This document shows, one piece after another, positions 50,101 through 59,100 of a stretch of 64,000 nucleotides of DNA. Each line of letters opens with the position of its first letter. The stretch's first letter is position 1. This stretch comes from Dendrobium chrysotoxum. Taxonomy: Eukaryota; Streptophyta; Magnoliopsida; Asparagales; Orchidaceae. The translations under genes and the position numbers were made by a program. The notes beneath the pieces are model-generated. The model was given only the letters and a program-made list of their open reading frames with translations, had not been told where the DNA came from and made no database searches. The stretch spans positions 65,770,573 to 65,834,572 of the forward strand of contig CM034305.1 in assembly GCA_019925795.1 (NCBI GenBank). Direction: 5' to 3'.

Positions 50101-53100
50101 TCTTCCTGATTCTTAGAAAAAAAAAAAAAAAATTTAGTTGTGGACAAAACTGGTTGGCAGAGCAATTCACGGTTGACCAACCAATTCAGTCCCCATTTCT
50201 AAACCATAGAATTAGTTAAATGTCTGTCTCCATAAGCCAATATATTTCACTTATTTGTAGGAGAGACGACAATTAAACTACCAGATAAAACAACATTGAT
50301 AGACCTTAACACTTAGTTCGCCACAAAACAAAAATCAATTATGAGTTCTCTACACTCATCCTAACAATTAGAAAATAAATGCTACAACAACATCAAGCCT
50401 TTATACCACTACGTGGGGTCAGCTACTTGAATCATTTTTTTTTTCATTGTGTCCTATTAAGAGTAGAAAAAAAAATCTTAAATTAAAATAGTTTGAATAA
50501 ATTATCATTACAAAGTGACCTTAAAATTTCTTGCTAATGTTAATAACAAGCTAGAAAATATAGCTTCAAGAAGCGAACTGTTCAATTTCTCTTCGTGAAG
50601 CTATATTTTCTAGCTTTTTTACTAACATTAGCAAGAATTAAATATAATCATAGCAATAATTACAAAAAACATTATAAATTTTGAAGGCGATTATTTTTAA
50701 AAATAATAATTTTTTATAACTTCTCTGTGTTCAAAAAAATTGATATATATACAATGCCATGATATTTTTTTGGTACCAAAAAAATATCTTAAAATTAAAA
50801 TAGTTGGACAAAATTATAATTATAAACTGACCTTAAAATTTCTTGCTAATTTTAATAAATAGCTAGAAAATATAACTTCAAGAAGAGAGATTTGAACAGT
50901 TCGCTAGAGAGAGATTAGAAGAAAAAGAAAAAGAGGAAGATGCAATGAAAAAAATAAAATAGGAATGGTATATATAAAATGGAGGGGTGGCTCGGTTAAA
51001 AAGTCCCCCAACGGCCATCCAATGCCTATAAGCTTTTCTTTAGAAAAGAATTAGATAACTCACCTGGCTTATAAGCTAGTTACCCATTTTAAAAAAAAAA
51101 TAAACATAAGTAGCAATCTATTTGGCTGCCTGAAGACCATATGGTATGGATTAAAAAATGGCGACCCATCCAGAATCAAGGCTAGTTTCCCATTTAAAAG
51201 AAAAAAACTAGCATGGAGCAACTTGCTCGGTCTACGGGCGAGTTGCTCCTTTTTTCTTTGAAATTGAACTCCTGTCAAAACTGTTAGATAATAAACTACA
51301 TTCTAAAATTAACTCACTCTTTACTATGGGTGGCACCGACTAAAGGTCTCAAGTGGAACCTGAGTAGGAACATAGATCAAGAGATTATGTCTGGGCCAAT
51401 AACATCTCTGAAATGCCAAAATGAAAGTATGTTTGTCCTTCAATACCTACAGGAAGCACGGCCAATTGGTGGAAAGATTGAAGATCACTAACAAACGATT
51501 GAAGAAAACGACCTTTTAATGATGAAACATATCCCAAATCCATAAGATTTATAACGCTGAAAAAAATTGAATAACATGAAGATGAAGAAATTTCAGTATT
51601 GTAGGTAAAAACAGCCTCAAATAAATATTCGTAATTACCGAAAGAATCTAACCATACTATGGAATGAACTATCAGAGAGATGCATGACAAAAAAATGTTG
51701 CGGATGGACAATGGAGCCACTTTGCCAAATAAAAGTGAAAAATGTATTAGGATTTCTTTAGGTTATCCGTACAAAACAAAGAGAACAAGTTCAATCAATC
51801 TGTTGGTGAAAACAAAAAACACTATTTCTTCTAATTTTAACCACATAAAGTTACCTTCTTCGAAGTGCTTTGATGATAAATCTCAACACACAGAATAACT
51901 TCAGGATAGTATACAGGTACATGCACATTTGAAGTTAGAGCTTTCACCTATTCAAGCAAAAATGATTATGAATTACCTCACCATGAAAACATTGAAAGAA
52001 AATAACATATCGATCCCACTGGCATGTGCCAAAGTACATAAAATAAAACAACTATACTTGGATAATATACCTACATATTGAACCAAAATATGGATCATTC
52101 CCTAAAAAGTTTTTCTGACACACAGTTTCTAAAGAACTTTACAAAAAGAAGTTGCACCAGTTAGTCTAACTGAGCAGTATTTTTATCAAATGAAAAGCTA
52201 TAACAAGACCGGAAAGTAAACAGACAGGAAGGCATATCAATCGTAAATAGAGCAATGAAAAATTGGAAGAAAAGAAAGAAGCATAAAAGCACACTGAAAA
52301 GTGGTTAAAGACAGTGAAGTATTCTCTTTGCATCAAGAAATCAACATGAATAGAATTTTAAGCATGATATTATTAAGGTTGGTTAATAAAAATACAATGC
52401 TAGTTAAAACCCAAATGAAATGACAAATTGATGCATGCAAAGGGGGGGTCAAAACAAAATTAACTTCTTTGATTTTTGGGCTGCTGGATGCTTCTCGGTT
52501 TGGGCTTGACTGCTTGGTTTTGGGCTGTGTTTTTGGGAGCTTTTGGGTTCTAGCTCATTAATGCTTGAGCTAATGTTTAGCTCATTATTATGAAAAGGTA
52601 TTTCTCTTGATAGCTCATTATGTGGAGTTGGATCTTTGCCTTTTCCCCTTCTCTGTGACCCTTCGGTTTCCTCCTGGCTCCTGTACCCGTGGAGGCCTTT
52701 TTCCTATTCCCGTGGCTGTCTCTTCCTCTCCCCCATGTGGTCCCCTAGCTGTTGTCCCGATTCCTTGTGCTGCCCCTTCGGTTCCTCCCCTTGCTGCCTG
52801 TGCCGTGGCTGCTTTATCCGGTTTCTGTGTGACTATTGGGGTGCTATTTCTGGACTGATTTTTGGCCTTCCATTTCCTCTTACTTGATTGGTTTGGTTGG
52901 AGGTGGTTTGGGCTGTTTAGCTGCCCCATTTCTCCAATAAATATAAAATGTTTTGTAATAGATTGAGGAGATTATGATGTAATTTTAGGAAGCTAAAAAC
53001 CTGAGGGTTTTTGTTGGAAAAGCTTGCGAACTTGTTCCATTCTCCTTCTCTTCTTCTAGTAAAGCTTGCGAGCTTCTCCTCTCTTCGTCTCGGCTTCTAA

Positions 53101-56100
53101 TCTCTTTCTTCTCTCCGCAAGTTTACACCCAATTTGTATCTTTCTTCTTCAAAAGCTCTTTTAGGTGGAATCATGTCTTTATTTTAACATTAATGTACAC
53201 TTGTTTTACTTTAAGTGTTAAAGAAGTCTCTTTTTAATGTTTTGATGGTAAATTTAGTTCAATTCTAGTTGGGTCTTTGTAATTTGTATGTCAACTTTCT
53301 CCCACGTGGTTGGGGGATTTTTTGCTTGCATCACAAATCTAGAGTGAATGGAATTTGGCATTTCATGGAACCTTTAACATGTCTTTTTACCCTTAAAAGC
53401 TCAAACAAGACAATTGGCCATCAATAAATATAAAAGGAAGCCAAAAAATGAGGTATGTTGAAGAACAAACAACCAACAGAAATTTCAAGAAATTGCGGAA
53501 ATTGCGGCAGGCCCAGGTTGCACAAAATATATTTATCATATATAGACATGCTTATGACTTTGCATTAACTGTTTAAAAAGAAATATGTTAAAGATGTGAA
53601 TGCCTAATTATTCATAGGGAAAGTTCAGCATATGAATCTAAAGAGAATTAGTAATAATTCAAACTTAACCACAATACTGCATTTCTAGCTGCTTTAAGTT
53701 ATCTAAAAGTGAAAAATGTGAGACACTAGCTGCTTTAAGTTATCTAAAGGTCCGACACTTTACTATGGTGTGAACGCATGTCATACAGAAATTTGACATC
53801 ATAAATACCGCTCTAAGTCACACACCAAACCAATCTTATTCTAAATGCCTACTTTCACTCTTCCTCTCCATGACTCACTTAATATTGCTATCACATAATG
53901 TACTCCAAGGTTCTGTGCTTGACAATTTAATCAGAAAAATTATTTAATTTTTTTATTTGTGCGATATTAGTTTATATATTTAGCATATATACATAAATAA
54001 ATATACACACCCTCTACGTTCTTCATGTTGAATTGTATTTGTGTTGTGTGTCAAAGGTTTAGCTTCATAGAATTAAGCTTAATAGATGATAGGCCCCACC
54101 AACTTGTTGAAATGATGAGCTGGAGTGATTGCAACCTGTAGGCGGGGGTCATTGGAATTTGCCCTAGTATGATCGAATCAATGGTTGGATAATTCTTTTT
54201 AGTGAATTTCTTATATTATAGTTAAGTTGATGATTAACCTTTTTATCACATATCTGCCTACTGCCTATCACCAAATTTATGATGAGATTTATAATGATCG
54301 AGATAGATAATTTTTTCTCTATTATTTGTAATATTTAGAAACAAACACGTTTTATCTTTATCATGTATTATTATCAGATGGGTTATGTGTAATAAGCTCG
54401 TAGGAGTATTTTGGAGCAGTTATCATATGATAAATATACCATATGCTTTGAAAGCACCAAGTTACAATAAGTTGAATGAAAAAAATTATTTCTTGAAGCC
54501 CACATTCCGGCTTCCTACTTTCCTTCTAGGCTCTGAGAAATCAGCACAAATTGACTAAGTATTTAACAATTCATATGCAACATGAAAATTTGTTGCTTTG
54601 AGTTTTTTTTCCATAAATTTCTTTCAATTTCATATTGAATCTACAATTCCATTGATTACCCTGTGCCAGCTGCTATCAAAACAAAAATACTTATATTTCC
54701 ACTCTTACTTTCAGTAAATTCTCTCTTTTTTTGGGCATTTGCTCCATTTTACAATTGTGCACCTTCTCAAAAAATTTCTTGTATTTTCATCTCCTACAAA
54801 GCCTTTCCTCAGCCCTCCCACTCTCAAAACTTGTTTCAAAGAATCCAAACAACTGAAAACCTTTTTTCATTTAGAATTTCTCTCTCCACACCCCTCTTAT
54901 TTTTTTCATGCATATGTGGTCTGCAGCACCTCATACCCCCTTCTTTCCTCTCCCTTCCACACCATCTCTTAAAATTTCTCAACCACTTCCTAAAAATTTC
55001 TTATTGTAGTTAACCAAATCTGATATTTAAATCTAAATTTAACCTTTTTTTTTTCTAAAACTCCCCCATAAAGCTAGGTAGATTTAACCCAAATTAAATT
55101 CAAATTAAACTCCCAGATGTGTGCCCTTCTAGGAAGTGAAAAACAAAAAATTCTGAATCCAAAGATGGCATATTTCCCCCTCCCACCATACACAAACCAA
55201 AGCTATACCTCTCTCCCTAACATCAATTCGATTGGAAATTGTGAGTATCTGCGGTAAAATTTTCTTCAGAAAAAAAAAAAAAGAAATGAGAAAAGAGAAA
55301 AACAAAAGAAAAATAAGAAGCTCAAGAAAGTCCATCTTCTTCCTTTACACTTGTTACTGTTTTTGTGAAGATCCACTACTATCCTTAAAGACATACATCT
55401 AAATTAAACTTTTACCGTAATGTTGAGAACTTTCTATTGTTAATTAGCAAGTCTGGTGGCACGCAGAGATCCTTATTTTAGGAAACTCCACTTCATGCTA
55501 TCCTGATATTAAGTTGAAAAATATGAGTTCAGCAAGAATATTGATTTTTCTGAGTTGTAAAATACCTAGATTATGAGTAATTAATATATAAACAACTCAA
55601 AGTCTAATTGAACAAATTCCAGCTATATAGTGTTGAATTGATTTATTTATATAAAATTCTTCTATACAATTGAAGCTTCAAACCAACAATTAATCTTATA
55701 TTTTATATGACTATCTTGTTAGTTGCATTTCATATAACATTTGTGTTTTCTTTTCCATCATCATACTACCATGAATCTTGATGCACTAAGAGGTAAAAAT
55801 GAAAGAATAATAAAGCTCAAAACATGTAGAATAAAAAGAACATATATGAATAACATAAAAATCATGATGAATATGAATGAAATTTTTGAAATTTTAAAAG
55901 ATAAATTTAATCGAATTGGGTAAATTAAATTAAATAACTAAAAAATGGAAAATCAAATATTTCAAATGAAACAACTAAGAAATCCAAGAAAAGGAGCCTC
56001 TTTGGCGTTCCTTGCGTAATAACCCCAGAATGAATCCACCATTCCATCTCACGAGAAACTTTCATCCCCTCAGGTTGTCTCAAATAATTTGGTATAAGTG

Positions 56101-59100
56101 TGTGATAATGCACATCTTAGGTCATACTCTCATAATAATCATGGAGCACCACCTCAATCAAGCTACCCAAAATATCATTTACAACAAGCCCATATGTCCA
56201 TCATCTATAACCTAAGCAGACCAAAAACCCTAAGAAAATACATAGAACCTACAAATCATTGAGAACTTAAAAACCAAAGAAAATTTAGAAACAGTAGAAA
56301 ATCTCAAGATCTTCCCAAACATTGCAATTCTAGTGAGGATCAAAATGATTGAAAATATAGGCATCATAAAAGAGGTCATGCGGTTTGTCATGATTAACTT
56401 CAAGATAAATATGAAGCAATAAAAAAAGCAAAGGTCAATGCCCCCAATTTTAATGGTAGAAATGACTCAAATGTTTCTCATGGGCATCTGAACTAGATAA
56501 CATTTTCAATTAATATTTCACAACATATTAAGTGTATATCAAATATGTCAAGATTAAATTTGTAGGTGCTGCTACAAGAATCTGGCTAGAAGGTTAAAAC
56601 AACATAAATTGCTTTGTTGATCATTCTATAATAGAACTTGGGATAACAGGAAAGCTAGTGAGAGACAAATGCTTACCTGCTTATTTTAAATCATGAATAG
56701 TTAACAACTAATAAATTTCAGGCAAAAAAATTAAAACTTGATTCAAGAAAATTGAACTATTAATGAATACTTAAATCAGTTTGAAGATTTGAATTCAATG
56801 TGAATTGCAAAAGAAACATAAATATTAATATCTACATTCTACATTTGTGATAGTCTTCATCATGAAGTTTAGAATTAAGATATTTTGAACCAATGACTAC
56901 AGATGAAGCTCATCTTAAATCCTTAGAATTGGAAAGAGCACATCTTACAGAGCTATATGTTTCCTGTATAAGCAATGCAATCAATCTATCACCATTAGGG
57001 CATGTCCATTCAGCTTTATTGAGTAAACTATTGATCATTCCCCAATTCAAGCTGCACATTCACCCTTCAGAAATCCTAACACAAAGATCAATCTACTACC
57101 CCTAATTCAAACCATACATTTATCTGCCACAAATCCTAAAACTAAAAATGATTAATCCACAGTTAAAAAACTAATGAGGCTGTCTAATACTGGTGCCCAA
57201 TGAAAGGGCATAAAACCTTTCGATGCACTCAAAGAATTATGCTCTCGTGCAAGACTCAATGATATTCCAAATCAGGCAATGAAAATATTGAAGAACTTTA
57301 AGATAAAAGGGATGATGAGTTGAATATTGGTATAGACCAACAAAATAATATATTTACTTGGTGTAACATTTATTGTTATAGATGAATCTAAATTGGAAAC
57401 AAAATTGAAAAAAATATGAAAATGAAACTATAACTAAATCTAAAAACTCAAATTAACTCAAAGAACTTGAGTCTAAATATTGTATTTATTCAACTCCTCT
57501 TTATGATTTAACTATTAGATAGTTTGTAGTGGTTGCACCCCACAAGCAAGCATTTTATGATTTTTTTTGCATTGGCATCATTATCATTAGCTCCTAAGAT
57601 TTGTCCACAACAAAAGGAGTGTTCTTTTTTTTTTTTTCATTTGTTGCATTGTGTTGAACATTTGCATGAATTAAATATTAACTTTTAAATAAATTTTATC
57701 ATAAATGAAGAAAGGTATGTGGTTCTAAAGCAAACTCGTTATAGTGTTTGGGCCTCTTCTGATAGGAAATACTTGGTTTTGCAAGCAATCCTACCCAAAA
57801 CGACGAGCAAACAGCAAAACTGCTGCAGTTTTCAGCAGTAAATCAGCCAAAACCAGAGGAAAACAGTAAAAATCTGAGAGAAAACTGAGGGAAAACAACT
57901 CCAATAGGGTATTTTCCACTAGTAGATGATTAAAACAAAGGGAAGATACAATGTTCTTCAATTCGAGAGGAAGAACAACTCTCCTAATCTCCGGCAACGC
58001 CAAGAGCCTAAGCAAGAAACCCTAGATCTCAAAATACATTCAAAAAATGCCAGATAACCCCAATTCCCTCCCAATCTCCCTAATTAATCAAAAGGAGTTT
58101 TACAAAATATCTAAACAACCCTTCTAGTGGGGCCCACCCTAGCTTCCGCCCCCCCTTCCCCTTGCGGTTTCTTCCGCCTGGTGAAGACCCGAACCGGTCC
58201 AGCCGGCCCCTCCTGGGCCGGCAACAAAGGCGTAACATCTTCATGAATAACCATGATTTAATCTATCAACCATTCTGGACATGATCTTCACTCAATATAT
58301 TTGCCTTTACCTATACAAGTTAAAAAGATATATATTAAAATTATCAATATGGAAGATCTAATGTTTAATAGCCTGTACTTTGACTCAAACAAATAATTTT
58401 TTTAAAAGTCATTATAAGCCAAATTTAAGAACTGTCTTTACCATAAGATATATATTATTGTGTTTTAAATTTTAATTATAATAAATTTTCCGTAACTTTT
58501 AGGCACTGCAAATCTTTAAAAAATTGACACCTGTCAGTACAAGTGAGATTTTTAGGATCATCAGATGCTTGTTTTACAAACCAATTTCATCAATATTTTC
58601 TAAATAAAAAAAACTATTTTATGGATATTTTTCTAGAATTTTTGAAGCCCCAAAAGAATTTATATGAATTTCATATTGATAATGGATTAAATTATATAAT
58701 TAAATAATATTTAATATTATTATTTTAATCCTAAATATCTAAATCTGCCTACAGATCTCTTCATATGACATTTTCTTCTTACCATTCGTTTAACAGAGAG
58801 GATTTAGGGAATTTAAGAAGAGAGAAAAGAAAGGAGAGAGAAGAAGTAAGCTAGGATTTGAAAGCTGTGGAGCGATTTTCGTCAATCGGTTTAATTGAAA
58901 AATTTGTTTGTCTCGCTGTAAGAAATAATTATCCTATCTCTGATTTCAATAATTTTATGTTTATGATATTTTTTCTGATTAAATTTATATTTCTGTTACC
59001 AAAAAATGAGGATAAGTTTATATTGATAAAACTTTCACCACATAACTTTTGGTATGTGATAAATCTCATCAATATGAGCATTTAGACATGAATATATTGA

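Noticed and set aside
52607..52929. Overlapping frames on both strands in a GC-rich stretch
   Set aside because: They are within a solo LTR defined by a 5-bp duplication.
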